A DNA stretch of 64,000 nt. Source: Stutzerimonas kunmingensis (GTDB lineage: Bacteria > Pseudomonadota > Gammaproteobacteria > Pseudomonadales > Pseudomonadaceae). Of the stretch, positions 8,934 through 17,246 are shown piece after piece (positions within the stretch are counted from its first letter, which is position 1; each line of letters begins with the position of its first letter). Under the pieces are notes generated by a model. It had not been told where the DNA came from and ran no database searches. It saw only the letters and a program-made list of their open reading frames with translations. The translations under genes were made by a program, and so were the position numbers. Location: contig NZ_CP090366.1 of NCBI RefSeq assembly GCF_021432085.1, positions 3,720,001 through 3,784,000 of the forward strand. The letters run 5' to 3'.

Positions 8934-9815
8934 TCATCGGCGTGTGGCTCCGGCAGCGAACAGTCCCTGCGGACGGAATCGGAGGAAAACCACAATAAGA
9001 ATGAACAGCAGGAAGCGGGCAAAGGTGGAATTGAAGATGAAGGCGAACACGGACTGTATCTCGCCCATCAGCGCCGCTGCCGCCACGCTGCCGGCCAACG
9101 CACCGCCTCCGGTGACCACCACCAGGAACGACTCGACCACATAGCCGGCGCCCATGGTCGGCAGGACGATGTTCAATGCCGCAAACAGCGCTCCGGCCAG
9201 GCCCGCCAGCCCCGAGCCCAGGGCAAAGGTGTACATGTAGATCCGGCTCGAATTGATGCCGAACGAGGCGGCCATCTCCTTGTTCTGGGTGACCGCGCGA
9301 ATCTTGATGCCGAAATGGGTACGGTAGAACAGGTACCAGATCGCACCGACCAGCAACACCGCGCCAAACACCAGAAAGATGCGGAAGGCCGAGAGGCTCA
9401 GCGGTCCCAACATCACATTGCTGGAAAGAAACTCTGGCATGTTGATGTACTTGGGCTCGCTGCCGAAAATAATGCGTATGCCCTGCATCAGTACCAGCGA
9501 GACTCCCCAGGTCGCCAGCAGCGTGTCCAGCGGACGCGCATAGAGGTATCGAATCAGTACCCTCTCGATTACCAGACCGATCAGCCCGACGATCACAAAG
9601 GACAGTGGCAGGCATAAAAGGAACGGCACGCCCAGAAACGCCTGCAGGCAGTAGGCGCTGTAGGCCCCGAGCATGATGAACTCGCCATGGGCCATGTTGA
9701 TTACGCCCGCCGTGCCATAAATGATGGTCAGGCCCAACGCGGCGATCAGCCATATGCTGCCGATGCTCAACCCCAGCACCAGCGAATTTGCGAAGGAAAC
9801 CCACGCGAAGTCCAT
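8934..9815 (-). CDS. Amide/urea-type ABC transporter permease (UrtB/LivH-like)
   Basis: Inner-membrane permease of the LivH/UrtB family, 293 residues, strongly hydrophobic with about eight membrane segments. The family motif region TAGVINMAHGEFIMLGAYSA near residue 35 and GGGALAGSVAAAALMGE near residue 235 are visible. It lies 54 bases after the binding-protein gene and before the LivM-like permease. This order (binding protein, B, C, D, E) is that of urea and amide importers. Choice of substrate rests on context. Confidence 0.92.
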   Translation of the reverse strand: MDFAWVSFANSLVLGLSIGSIWLIAALGLTIIYGTAGVINMAHGEFIMLGAYSAYCLQAFLGVPFLLCLPLSFVIVGLIGLVIERVLIRYLYARPLDTLLATWGVSLVLMQGIRIIFGSEPKYINMPEFLSSNVMLGPLSLSAFRIFLVFGAVLLVGAIWYLFYRTHFGIKIRAVTQNKEMAASFGINSSRIYMYTFALGSGLAGLAGALFAALNIVLPTMGAGYVVESFLVVVTGGGALAGSVAAAALMGEIQSVFAFIFNSTFARFLLFILIVVFLRFRPQGLFAAGATRR

Positions 9816-9869
9816 GCTTCTTCCTCTTTCAGTACGGAAGGGCCGGCAAACCGGCCCGTGTGAAGATCG

Positions 9870-11180
9870 TCAGATCACGTTCTTTCGAACCGAGCCGTTC
9901 GGCAACTTCAGGCCTTCGGCCGTGCAGATGCCAGAATCCGGGTAGATCGAAAAAGGCTCGGGCGCGACGTGCTCGCTGGCGTGCTTGACGATCTTGAAGC
10001 TGCCGTCGGACTGGCACTGGCCGATCTTCGGGACCAGCCACGCGTTGAAGTTCTGCTCGTCGATCCAGATAGGGCCTTCCGGAGAGATGTCTGCTTCCAG
10101 GCGCACTCCCGCAGCGGCATCGCGAATCAACCTGGGCGTTACGTCTTCCAGGCCGTGCTGCGCAATCGCCTTTTCCAGCGCGGCCTTGAACACATACGCC
10201 GAGGTGTAGGTTTCCTCCATGTTGTAGTGCGTGGTGCCGTTCTTGCCGTATTTACTGCTGAGGAAGTTTTCGACGAAACGCTGGTTGGTCGGATTGTCTA
10301 GCGCTTGGAAATAGGGCGCCGAGAGAAAGTGACCCGCGCCATACTCGTTGCCCATTGCACGGGTTTCGATCTCGCCGGTGGTCAGCGAGGCGATCGGCAT
10401 CGAGTCCGCACTGAAGCCGGCTTGGCGGAACTGGCGATGGAATGCAATATCGGAGGAGCCGACTACCGTAGAGAAGATGAAATCGGGCTTGGCTGCACGG
10501 ATCTTGTTCAGAACCGGGCCGAATTCGGAGCTACCCAGCGGGATGTATTCCTCGCCCAGCAGCTCGCCACCCGCCTGCTCCAGCGAGATCCGCGCGTTCT
10601 TGTTCGATTCCTTCGGCCAAACGTAGTTGGAGCCGACGAAGAACACCCGCTTGCCAAAGTTTTGCACCATGTAAGGGATCAGATCCTTGGAATGCTGGTT
10701 GGCCAGCGGCCCGGTGCAGACCGTGTTCTGCGTGCACTCCGCTCCCTCGTAGCAGGTCGGGTAGAACAGCAGGTTGTTCTGGCTCATCACAGTAGGCAGC
10801 ACGGCCTTGCGGCTCGCCGAGGTATAGCAGCCGAACACCGAGATCACCTTGTGCCGCAGAATCAGCTCACGCATTTTCTCCGAGTAGACGTTCATGTCCG
10901 ATTTGGCGTCGATGATGATCGGCTCGATTGGCGACCCATTGATGCCCCCCGCCGCGTTGATCTCGTCGATGGCGTATTGCATGACCAGGGCCGAGTCTTC
11001 CTCCGGCACCGCCAGACCGCCGGTGAGCGAGAACAGAATGCCGACCTTGATCGGCTTGCCGGGATCAAGCGTTGCCCCCCACGCCTCGCGCGCGGAGGGA
11101 ATAAGGATGCTCGGCGCGGCAACCGCTGCCGCCGCAGTAAGTGAGGCATTACGGAGAAATCGGCGTCTTGTAGTGCTCAT
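9870..11180 (-). CDS. Tat-exported amide/urea-type ABC substrate-binding protein
   Basis: Periplasmic binding protein of the UrtA/FmdD/AmiC fold, 436 residues. It has a twin-arginine signal (TTRRRFLRNASL followed by an Ala-rich stretch and a likely AWGA cleavage site), so it is exported folded by the Tat system. The mature part starts KPIKVGILFSLTGGLAVPE, the type I binding-protein motif. It shares fold and several blocks with AmiC in this window (FGCYTSASRKAVLP versus LGCYMSRMRKMLLP). It is the first gene of the amide operon, downstream of a sigma-54-like promoter, and should capture short amides, formamides or urea. Confidence 0.92.
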   Translation of the reverse strand: MSTTRRRFLRNASLTAAAAVAAPSILIPSAREAWGATLDPGKPIKVGILFSLTGGLAVPEEDSALVMQYAIDEINAAGGINGSPIEPIIIDAKSDMNVYSEKMRELILRHKVISVFGCYTSASRKAVLPTVMSQNNLLFYPTCYEGAECTQNTVCTGPLANQHSKDLIPYMVQNFGKRVFFVGSNYVWPKESNKNARISLEQAGGELLGEEYIPLGSSEFGPVLNKIRAAKPDFIFSTVVGSSDIAFHRQFRQAGFSADSMPIASLTTGEIETRAMGNEYGAGHFLSAPYFQALDNPTNQRFVENFLSSKYGKNGTTHYNMEETYTSAYVFKAALEKAIAQHGLEDVTPRLIRDAAAGVRLEADISPEGPIWIDEQNFNAWLVPKIGQCQSDGSFKIVKHASEHVAPEPFSIYPDSGICTAEGLKLPNGSVRKNVI

Positions 11181-11245
11181 GAATATCGCTCCCTTGATCC
11201 TCTGACGAGTCTTTAATATGAGGCGTTAGTTACACTGAAACCAAC

Positions 11246-11261
11246 TGCAGCAGCCGTGCCA
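11246..11261 (-). promoter_or_regulatory. Sigma-54-type promoter of the amide/dimethylformamidase operon
   Basis: On the minus strand TGGCACG-GCTG-CTGCA matches the sigma-54 consensus TGGCACG-N4-TTGCA except for one base, with the essential GG and GC at the right spacing. Predicted transcription start is near 11,234, leaving a leader of about 54 bases. Upstream AT-rich DNA contains two TGCACC half-sites (near 11,305 and 11,390) of the kind found in NtrC sites; these are weak evidence. Confidence 0.65.
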
Positions 11262-11623
11262 AAAACCAAGAACCCCACAATAATTTATTTTCTCTAATGT
11301 TTTTGCACCTTTATCCCAACTTACAAGCGCTTAGAAAGATCATTACGCAGCTTTTTCCCAGCTTGCCCGCGCCCCAAATAAGTGCGGCATGCACCAATTG
11401 CTTACAAGTATTAAATATAATAAAAATTAGCAAAGAAAGACTTGCTCTTCGAGAGCCTGCTCGAAAAGTTTACTCTTTAAAACCCCTGATAAAACAAGGA
11501 GCTATTATTTTAACGAAAGCCCCAACCGCTTCTTTGAAAGCGAAGCTAACCCAAAAACATTTTGGGTTAATAAATCGATGGCCTTCATCGGCGGATGATT
11601 ATGGCGAGCAGCTAACTTTCATG
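11262..11623. other. AT-rich intergenic region between ureD and the amide operon
   Basis: About 360 bases without a credible gene, clearly richer in A and T than its surroundings. It contains a perfect 10-bp stem with a 3-base loop at 11,547-11,569 (TAACCCAAAA/TTTTGGGTTA), 55 bases past the ureD stop. That hairpin may end or stabilise the urease transcript, though no long T-run follows. The rest probably holds upstream activator sites for the sigma-54 promoter. Short open frames here look random. Confidence 0.5.
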
Positions 11624-12490
11624 TTAATACTCTCTTGCTAGACGATCCTCTTCCAAAGGTTTCATCAGCAAAGGACGGATCGAGGATCGGATATCGTTTA
11701 GTTGTCGCGTCATGGCCACAGCGCTTTTAGCTATGACACGGACCCATATGCCACAACTTCCAGGTAACTCGCTTGTGCCGACATAGATTTCGTCATCACT
11801 GAATGAAACCTGGCGGACGTATTCGGTTAATAAAGCTGCATTTACCTTTCGAGTGAAAATGAAAAATGTGCCCAGCGTGCCGAACCCTCCGTTTATCCCA
11901 ACCCGAGGTTCGCTTAGGTCAGCGCCTTCGATGCGCATTCGATCGAGAACCCGAAGGCGCCCATCTGAATCACGGACCCGTGTCACGCTGTGGTAATGAC
12001 CGAAGCGCTCAACATTGCCGCCCGGCCCATGGGCTAGGCAGACATCCCAAAGAAGCAAGCTCGCCTGGGGGTTCAGGCTTACGTCGACCTCGTTCAGTAA
12101 TTGCGCACCGGGAAACAGGACTGTCGGTTTGGGCAGGTATTCGAGAAGGGCATTCGCGCCGACCTCCAGGCAGATGCGCTGGCGGGCCGAGCCACCCTGC
12201 ATACCATGAACGATTGTCGAAGCGCCGGTGGACAGATGCACCATCGCACCCGATCCGACCGAGACGGCAAGCCCCAAGTCTTCACCTTCGAAAATTCCGC
12301 CTGAGCAGGACTGCAGCAGAACCGTTGCCATCGGCGCGGGGTCGGCCGGCAGTCGCAGCACCCGCCCGACGTGGTAGGGATAACCCACCTGCTGGCGGGC
12401 AAGGAAGGTCACGTCATCGGGGGAGCGGGTAAATGCCAGGCGCGCCTGCACCGGCAGCAAGGAAGCAACTCCTGGCATTGGCGCGTTCAT
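11624..12490 (-). CDS. ureD: Urease accessory protein UreD
   Basis: Scaffold protein that binds apo-urease and, with UreF and UreG, delivers nickel and carbon dioxide to the active site. It has 288 residues. Family features seen are [28 protein letters not shown] (usual form H-x-T-Q-A-x-T-K) and [14 protein letters not shown]. Its start overlaps the ureG stop by four bases. It is the last gene of the operon, an order (ureG then ureD) different from the common ureDABC layout. Confidence 0.93.
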   Translation of the reverse strand: MNAPMPGVASLLPVQARLAFTRSPDDVTFLARQQVGYPYHVGRVLRLPADPAPMATVLLQSCSGGIFEGEDLGLAVSVGSGAMVHLSTGASTIVHGMQGGSARQRICLEVGANALLEYLPKPTVLFPGAQLLNEVDVSLNPQASLLLWDVCLAHGPGGNVERFGHYHSVTRVRDSDGRLRVLDRMRIEGADLSEPRVGINGGFGTLGTFFIFTRKVNAALLTEYVRQVSFSDDEIYVGTSELPGSCGIWVRVIAKSAVAMTRQLNDIRSSIRPLLMKPLEEDRLAREY

Positions 12491-13152
12491 GCGGCGTGAA
12501 ACAGCACAGCGGAGCAGATCGCGTCGACCACAGCATCGACGCCTTCGCCCGTCGCGCAGTTGGTGAACAGCACCGGCTTGTCACCACGCGCTTCACCAGC
12601 CTCCCGGCGCATGCGCTCCAAGTCCACACCGACATATGGCGCAAGGTCCTGCTTGTTGATCACCAGCAGGTCGCAACCCAGCACACCAGGCCCGCGCTTG
12701 CGCGGAATATCATCGCCGCCCGAGACGTCGATGACGAAGATCCAGAAATCCACCAGATCCAGCGAAAAGGTCGAAGCGAGGTTATCTCCACCCGACTCGA
12801 TCAGTACCAACTCAAGCCCCGGAAAGGCGAGTTCCAGCTCGTCAGCCATCTGCTGGTTGACCGTCGGGTCCTCCCGTATTGCGGTGTGCGGGCAGGCGCC
12901 CGTTTCCACCGCACACACCCGTTGCGGGTCGATCAGCCCGCTGCGCTGGATACGCTCGGCATCCTCGCGGGTCACCAGGTCATTGGTGATGACGGCGAGC
13001 TTCACATTGCGCTCAAGCAAGCGCGGGATCAGTCGCTCGAGCAGGCGCGTCTTGCCGGAACCGACCGGGCCGCCGATGCCGACACGGGCAGCGCCCAAGT
13101 GGCCCCCGGCCGGATCGGCCGAGAGAATGGAGGGGTGATCGGGCAGTGGCAT
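12487..13152 (-). CDS. ureG: Urease accessory GTPase UreG
   Basis: SIMIBI-class GTPase that drives nickel insertion into urease. It has 221 residues from the chosen start [10 protein letters not shown]. The P-loop is GGPVGSGKT (about 28-36); the metal-binding Cys-Pro-His motif is in TGACPHTAI; the switch region is ESGGDNLAS; the guanine-specificity motif is NKQD. An upstream in-frame start overlapping ureC exists, but the chosen ATG has AAGGAG about 12 bases upstream. It overlaps ureD. Confidence 0.95.
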   Translation of the reverse strand: MPLPDHPSILSADPAGGHLGAARVGIGGPVGSGKTRLLERLIPRLLERNVKLAVITNDLVTREDAERIQRSGLIDPQRVCAVETGACPHTAIREDPTVNQQMADELELAFPGLELVLIESGGDNLASTFSLDLVDFWIFVIDVSGGDDIPRKRGPGVLGCDLLVINKQDLAPYVGVDLERMRREAGEARGDKPVLFTNCATGEGVDAVVDAICSAVLFHAA

Positions 13153-13175
13153 GGTCACTTGGCTCTCCTTTATCA

Positions 13176-14888
13176 CTATCGCAGCATGTAACGCTGGGTG
13201 AGTGGCAGTTCGCTGGCTGGGTCGCATGTCAGCAATTGGCCGTCAGCGAAGACCTCGAACGTCTGCGCATTGACCGTGATCGCCGGGCAGGCATCGTTAT
13301 GTAGCATGTCCGACTTGCGCAGAGTCCGGGTGCCGGAGCAGGGAAGCAGCTGCTTGCGCAGCCCGAGCCGTGACCGGGCATCGTGGTCGATGGCCAATTG
13401 GGTGACGAAGTTGACCGACAACCCCTTCTGCGCCTCCCCGAAGGCGCCCCACTGCGGGCGCATGGCAAGCGGCTCGCAGGTGTACAGCGAGGCCGCTGAG
13501 TCGCCCATTGCTGCATGGACGATGAAACCGCCCTTGATCACTACCTCCGGCTTGATGCCGAAGAATTCTGGCCGCCACAGCACCAGGTCTGCCAGCTTGC
13601 CGGGCTCGATCGACCCCACGTAGCGGTCGATGCCAAACACCTTCGCGGCGTTGAGCGTGTACTTGGCGATGTACCGCTTGATCCGCTCGTTGTCGCCGAT
13701 CCGCGTCTTTTCCTCCGGCAACCGACCGCGCTGATCTTTCATCTTCGAGGCGAGCTGCCATGTCCGACTGATGACCTCATTTATACGGCCCATGCCCTGG
13801 CTGTCCGAGCCGAGCATCGAAATCGCGCCGAGGTCGTGCAGCACGTCCTCAGCCGCGATGGTCTGAGCGCGGACCCGCGACTCGGCGAAGGCGACATCCT
13901 CCGGGACATTCGGATTCAGGTGATGGCACACCATGATCATGTCCAGGTGTTCGTCGAAAGTATTCACCGTGTAGGGGTTGGTCGGATTGGTCGACGACGG
14001 CAGGCAGTTGTCCCGCCCGGCCACCGCGATGATATCTGGCGCATGCCCGCCGCCCGCCCCTTCGGTGTGGTACATATGAATGGTGCGGTCGCCAATGGCG
14101 GCCAAGGTGTCTTCGAGAAAGCCGGACTCGTTCAGCGTGTCGGTATGCAGCTGCACCTGGAAGTCGTACTGGTCGGCCACGCTCAGGCAGGTATCGATCA
14201 CCGCAGGCATCGCACCCCAATCCTCGTGGATCTTCAGACCCAGGCAGCCGCCACGCAGCTGGCCGAGCAGCGATTCGGGCTTGCTCGAATTGCCGCGGCC
14301 GAGGAAGCCGAAGTTGATCGGCCAGGCTTCCGAGGCCTGCAGCATCTTGCCGACGTTCCATTCGCCGCCGCAGTCGATGCCGACGGTGATCGGTCCCAGC
14401 GAGCCCCCGATCAGTGTGGTCAGCCCCGAGGCCAACGCGTGCTCGCACAGCTGCGCCGAGTCGAAATGCACATGAACGTCGATTCCGCCCGGCGTGACGA
14501 TCATTCCTTCCGCATCACGCACGGTGGTCGATACGCCACAGATCAGACTGGGCGTGACGCCATCCATCACCTGCGGGTTGCCGGCCTTGCCGACAGCCAC
14601 GATCAGCCCTTCCTTTATGCCGATGTCACCCTTTACCACACCCAGCACCGGGTCGATGATGGTGGCGTTGCAGAGCAGCATGTCCAGCGCGCCGTCGGCG
14701 CTGTCGTGCCCCGGCATCAAGCCCATGCCATCGCGCAGGGTCTTGCCACCGCCATGCAGACATTCGTCGCCCGGCACCGCATGGTCGAATTCGACTTCCG
14801 CTAGCAGCGAGGTGTCGCCTAGCCGCAGCGCATCGCCGGTCGTGGGGCCGAACATTTCCGCATAGGCCTTGTGGCTCATTCTGGTCAT
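13176..14888 (-). CDS. ureC: Urease alpha subunit UreC
   Basis: Catalytic subunit hydrolysing urea to ammonia and carbamate, 570 residues. All nickel ligands and catalytic residues expected from the Klebsiella enzyme can be placed: His139 and His141 (DVHVHF), carbamylated Lys219 and His221 (LKIHEDWG), His248, His274 (HTEGAGG), Asp362 (GSDSQGMGR), plus the flap Cys321-His322 (VCHHLNP). Several blocks are divergent, for example [18 protein letters not shown] where canonical ureases have GTGPATGTNATTCTPG. This puts it in a branch apart from the common housekeeping urease. The ATG chosen has GGGAG upstream; an internal ATG nine bases later is possible. Confidence 0.96.
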   Translation of the reverse strand: MTRMSHKAYAEMFGPTTGDALRLGDTSLLAEVEFDHAVPGDECLHGGGKTLRDGMGLMPGHDSADGALDMLLCNATIIDPVLGVVKGDIGIKEGLIVAVGKAGNPQVMDGVTPSLICGVSTTVRDAEGMIVTPGGIDVHVHFDSAQLCEHALASGLTTLIGGSLGPITVGIDCGGEWNVGKMLQASEAWPINFGFLGRGNSSKPESLLGQLRGGCLGLKIHEDWGAMPAVIDTCLSVADQYDFQVQLHTDTLNESGFLEDTLAAIGDRTIHMYHTEGAGGGHAPDIIAVAGRDNCLPSSTNPTNPYTVNTFDEHLDMIMVCHHLNPNVPEDVAFAESRVRAQTIAAEDVLHDLGAISMLGSDSQGMGRINEVISRTWQLASKMKDQRGRLPEEKTRIGDNERIKRYIAKYTLNAAKVFGIDRYVGSIEPGKLADLVLWRPEFFGIKPEVVIKGGFIVHAAMGDSAASLYTCEPLAMRPQWGAFGEAQKGLSVNFVTQLAIDHDARSRLGLRKQLLPCSGTRTLRKSDMLHNDACPAITVNAQTFEVFADGQLLTCDPASELPLTQRYMLR

Positions 14889-14889
14889 C

Positions 14890-15585
14890 TCAAGCTCCCG
14901 AAAAGTTTTTATCGCGGGCTCGCTGCAACGCGGCCGCCTTGCAGGCCGGATCGGCGATCGATCCATTGGTGAGGCCGCTGAAGCCGTACACCTCGCCGGT
15001 GCCGCCGAAGGCCACCAGCTCGATCTCGCGCTCCTCGCCAGGTTCGAAGCGCACCGCGGTGCCGGCCGGAATGTCCAGATGCATGCCGAACGCGGCCTCA
15101 CGATCGAAGTGAAGGTTCCGGTTCACCTCGAAAAAGTGGTAATGGCTGCCAACCTGGATGGGCCGATCCCCCCCATTAAGGGCATTCAATCGGCAGCGGC
15201 GACGCCCGGGACTCAGCTCGATGTCACCATCAGCGGGGATCAGCTCCCCAGGCCGGCGATAGTCGCCCTGCGCCAGCCGCCCCGGCCGAATCGGCTGATG
15301 CACCGTGACCAGCTTGGTACCGTCCGGGAAAGTCGCCTCGACCTGCAAAACCGGCATCAGCTCGGCCACCCCGGACATCACCGCGTCGGTGTCGAGCAGG
15401 GTGGCGCCAAAGCCGATCAGCTCCGCCACGCTTCGTCCTTCGCGGGCGCCCTCGATGATTTCATCCGCGATCAGCGCGGTTGCTTCGGGATGGTTGAGGC
15501 GTAGCCCTTTGGCGCGTCGCTTTCGGGCGATTTCGGCTGCTGTGTAAAGCGTCAGGCGTTCGAGTTCAGTAGGTGTCAGCAGCAT
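14890..15585 (-). CDS. ureAB: Fused urease gamma/beta subunit UreAB
   Basis: Single 231-residue chain joining the gamma subunit (about residues 1-100, [24 protein letters not shown]... start) to the beta subunit (about 125-231, with [17 protein letters not shown] and [11 protein letters not shown]). Fusion of these subunits occurs in Helicobacter and in some Pseudomonas ureases, whereas most bacteria keep separate ureA and ureB. It ends just before ureC. The structural role is to complete the (alpha-beta-gamma) trimer around UreC. Confidence 0.95.
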   Translation of the reverse strand: MLLTPTELERLTLYTAAEIARKRRAKGLRLNHPEATALIADEIIEGAREGRSVAELIGFGATLLDTDAVMSGVAELMPVLQVEATFPDGTKLVTVHQPIRPGRLAQGDYRRPGELIPADGDIELSPGRRRCRLNALNGGDRPIQVGSHYHFFEVNRNLHFDREAAFGMHLDIPAGTAVRFEPGEEREIELVAFGGTGEVYGFSGLTNGSIADPACKAAALQRARDKNFSGA

Positions 15586-15597
15586 GAACGGCTCCGG

Positions 15598-16329
15598 TCA
15601 GTTGAAGAACAGGCGAAGGGCCTGATGCTCATGGCGCATCACGGCGATTTCAGTAATGGGAACGAAGCTGTGGGCATCCGCCACATCCAGCGGCGGCTTG
15701 TCGAGCAAGGTCAGCAGATCACCGCGCACCTCGGCCAGCACCCGCTGGGCTTCGACGTGGCCGAATAGCCCCAGCCGCAACGCGGCACTCGCGAGCGTGG
15801 TGCAGAAACCGTGGACGGACGCGACTTCAGCGTCACCCCAGGCGAGACCGAGATGGCGCCAAAGCGCGCCCTGCACGATCGGCAGGTGTCCCTGTAACGA
15901 GCCATCTCCGACGCACTGCTGCAGGCGCCCCGCCCCAGGCGTGCCGAGCTCGGCATGCACTCGGAGCAAAGATCCGCCATTGCGCCGGGACCCTTCACGC
16001 ATTTCCTTCGCCAAGGACATCGCTTCGATCTGACCATCCAGCTCGATCAGCTCCGCCTCATCATTGGCGCCCTGCCAGGCCGCGAACAGGAAGGGACGAT
16101 CGAAGCTATTCCAGCGGTGGCTAAGCTGGTAACGAATAAAAGCCGCGACCACATCGCCCCGCTCGTGGCGCTGCACGCGGCGGCTGCGCCGCAGCCCGGT
16201 CGGTTCGACGGCAGGTAGCCATTGGTCGGCGAGCAACGCCTCAAGGCCCCACGAACAGCCGAGCGTTCCCGCCGGGAAGAAGCTATCGGCCTGCTGGAGC
16301 GCGGCCAGGCGACTGGCCAGGGCGCTCAC
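15598..16329 (-). CDS. ureF: Urease accessory protein UreF
   Basis: All-helical chaperone that couples the UreG GTPase to the UreD-apo-urease complex, 243 residues. N-terminal LQQADSFFPAGTLGCSWGLEAL matches the UreF hallmark D-S-x-F-P-x-G-x-x-x-S-x-G-L-E. It overlaps the end of ureE by four bases (ATGA-type coupling) and is followed by ureAB after 12 bases. Confidence 0.92.
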   Translation of the reverse strand: MSALASRLAALQQADSFFPAGTLGCSWGLEALLADQWLPAVEPTGLRRSRRVQRHERGDVVAAFIRYQLSHRWNSFDRPFLFAAWQGANDEAELIELDGQIEAMSLAKEMREGSRRNGGSLLRVHAELGTPGAGRLQQCVGDGSLQGHLPIVQGALWRHLGLAWGDAEVASVHGFCTTLASAALRLGLFGHVEAQRVLAEVRGDLLTLLDKPPLDVADAHSFVPITEIAVMRHEHQALRLFFN

Positions 16330-16772
16330 GGCTCAACCACCTGGGCGCGACCGTCCGCCAGAATCGGCTCGAGACGGGCAAGATAATCGGCGCGCGACCC
16401 GCTCTGCGCGATCAGCAAGTGGCCGTCTTCGAAGCGGACGGCCCAGTGCATGTTGCCGGCAAAGTAACCCAGTTCCAGCGCCGCTTCGGCATCGAGCGGA
16501 GCAATACGAAGCCATTGCTGGTCCTGGGTGCGTACCACGATCGCCCGCTGCGCGTCGATCAGCAACACAGCGCCGTTGAACAGGTGCAAGCGGCGATCGA
16601 GGGCAATCGCACAGTCAGTGCCTTGGTCGCTCAGCAGGCGCAGCCGATGCCGCTGCGTGTCCTCCGGTGCCAGCCAAAGGCTCTCGACGCGGCCCTCATG
16701 TTCGAGCTGATGCAACTGATCGCCGATATCCGGATCGACCGCCGATCCAAGAATCCGAGTGAGCGTAAGCAT
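16326..16772 (-). CDS. ureE: Urease nickel metallochaperone UreE
   Basis: Nickel-carrying accessory protein, 148 residues from the start MLTLTRILGSAVD, which has GGAGGG six bases upstream. The peptide-binding domain is N-terminal and the metal-binding domain C-terminal (GYFAGNMHWAVRFEDGHLLIAQ, including the conserved GN-x-H). It lacks the His-rich tail of the Klebsiella protein and ends AQVVEP. It is the first gene of the urease operon and lies behind a leader with an intrinsic terminator and ANTAR-type hairpins. Confidence 0.92.
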   Translation of the reverse strand: MLTLTRILGSAVDPDIGDQLHQLEHEGRVESLWLAPEDTQRHRLRLLSDQGTDCAIALDRRLHLFNGAVLLIDAQRAIVVRTQDQQWLRIAPLDAEAALELGYFAGNMHWAVRFEDGHLLIAQSGSRADYLARLEPILADGRAQVVEP

Positions 16773-16833
16773 GCCAACCCTCCACTGCTCTGTCGCCGCC
16801 CAAGGTCGCCGCTCACGGCGCCCCTGATGGGCC

Positions 16834-16888
16834 AAAAAAAAAAGCCTGACGCCCGGACTCTGCGAACGCAGGTCGGGTGTCAGGCTTT
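16834..16888 (-). terminator. Intrinsic terminator in the ureE leader (attenuator)
   Basis: Read on the minus strand, a 10-bp stem AAAGCCTGAC/GTCAGGCTTT continues inward as CCCG/CGGG and CTGC/GCAG and is followed by ten T residues. It stands about 60 bases before the ureE start, in the same direction as the operon. It would stop transcription before the urease genes unless overridden. Its 5' arm is shared with the adjoining hairpin 16,880-16,898. Confidence 0.85.
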
Positions 16889-16926
16889 CTGTGCCTGAGC
16901 TGGGGAGACGTCTTTGTCTGACCCAG
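16880..16926 (-). promoter_or_regulatory. Candidate ANTAR (AmiR) antitermination target, two hairpins
   Basis: Minus-strand RNA carries two hairpins just 5' of the terminator. The first (core 16,906-16,919) is AGAC-AAAGAC-GTCT: a hexaloop with A at position 1 and G at position 4, the signature of ANTAR-bound RNAs, and CTGGG/CCCAG can extend the stem. The second (16,880-16,898) is TCAGGC-ACAGAAA-GCCTGA, a 7-base loop again with A1 and G4. It uses the same bases as the terminator's 5' arm, so the two folds exclude each other. AmiR is encoded divergently next door. Confidence 0.7.
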
Positions 16927-16930
16927 TTCG

Positions 16931-16946
16931 TGCATCACCGGTCCCA
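16931..16946 (-). promoter_or_regulatory. Possible sigma-54 promoter for the urease operon
   Basis: TGGGAC-CGGTG-ATGCA on the minus strand keeps the GG and GC of sigma-54 promoters at the right spacing but departs at two consensus positions. It would start RNA almost at the first ANTAR hairpin, which is tight. A TATAGAAT element further upstream (near 17,050) is an alternative. Confidence 0.3.
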
Positions 16947-17180
16947 TACATGCCGAAGGGCGTATGGCCAAGCGGTGGTGCTAGCGGCAAGGGTCTATCA
17001 AGAAATGGGCCAACCGCCGAAATCGGCATTGCTACTGGGAAAGGATCATTCTATACAGGAAAACTCGCACCATGAGCGTGCCTACTGGAGTCGGCGCGCA
17101 CCATCGACGGACAGCAATCAGGTGGGAGCCAGGCCACCGCCAATATCCTTAAAGAAGCAGGTGCGCCCCGAATCCATCGA

Positions 17181-17196
17181 TGGCACTGCTCTTGCA
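17181..17196 (+). promoter_or_regulatory. Sigma-54 promoter of amiC-amiR
   Basis: TGGCAC-TGCTC-TTGCA is a perfect match to the sigma-54 consensus TGGCAC-N5-TTGCA. Predicted start is near 17,208, about 39 bases before the amiC ATG. It implies that synthesis of the amide sensor and antiterminator depends on nitrogen limitation through an enhancer-binding protein such as NtrC. Confidence 0.82.
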
Positions 17197-17246
17197 ACAC
17201 TAACTACAGCTGGACTGACTATTCGCCCGCAACTCAAGGTCGCACA

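Noticed and set aside
7780..9804. A very long minus-strand open frame (about 674 codons) covering both permease genes
   Set aside because: Its first half is Arg/Gly/His-rich and lies out of frame inside the LivH-like permease. Only the second half, from the ATG at 8,889, is a membrane protein.
13515..14804. A 429-codon plus-strand open frame opposite ureC
   Set aside because: Antisense shadow of the urease alpha subunit. No ribosome site or recognisable domain.
16925..17060. A tRNA-like stretch (GGCCAAGCGG) upstream of amiC
   Set aside because: It does not fold into a cloverleaf and lacks a T-arm GTTCGAATC-type sequence and an acceptor stem.
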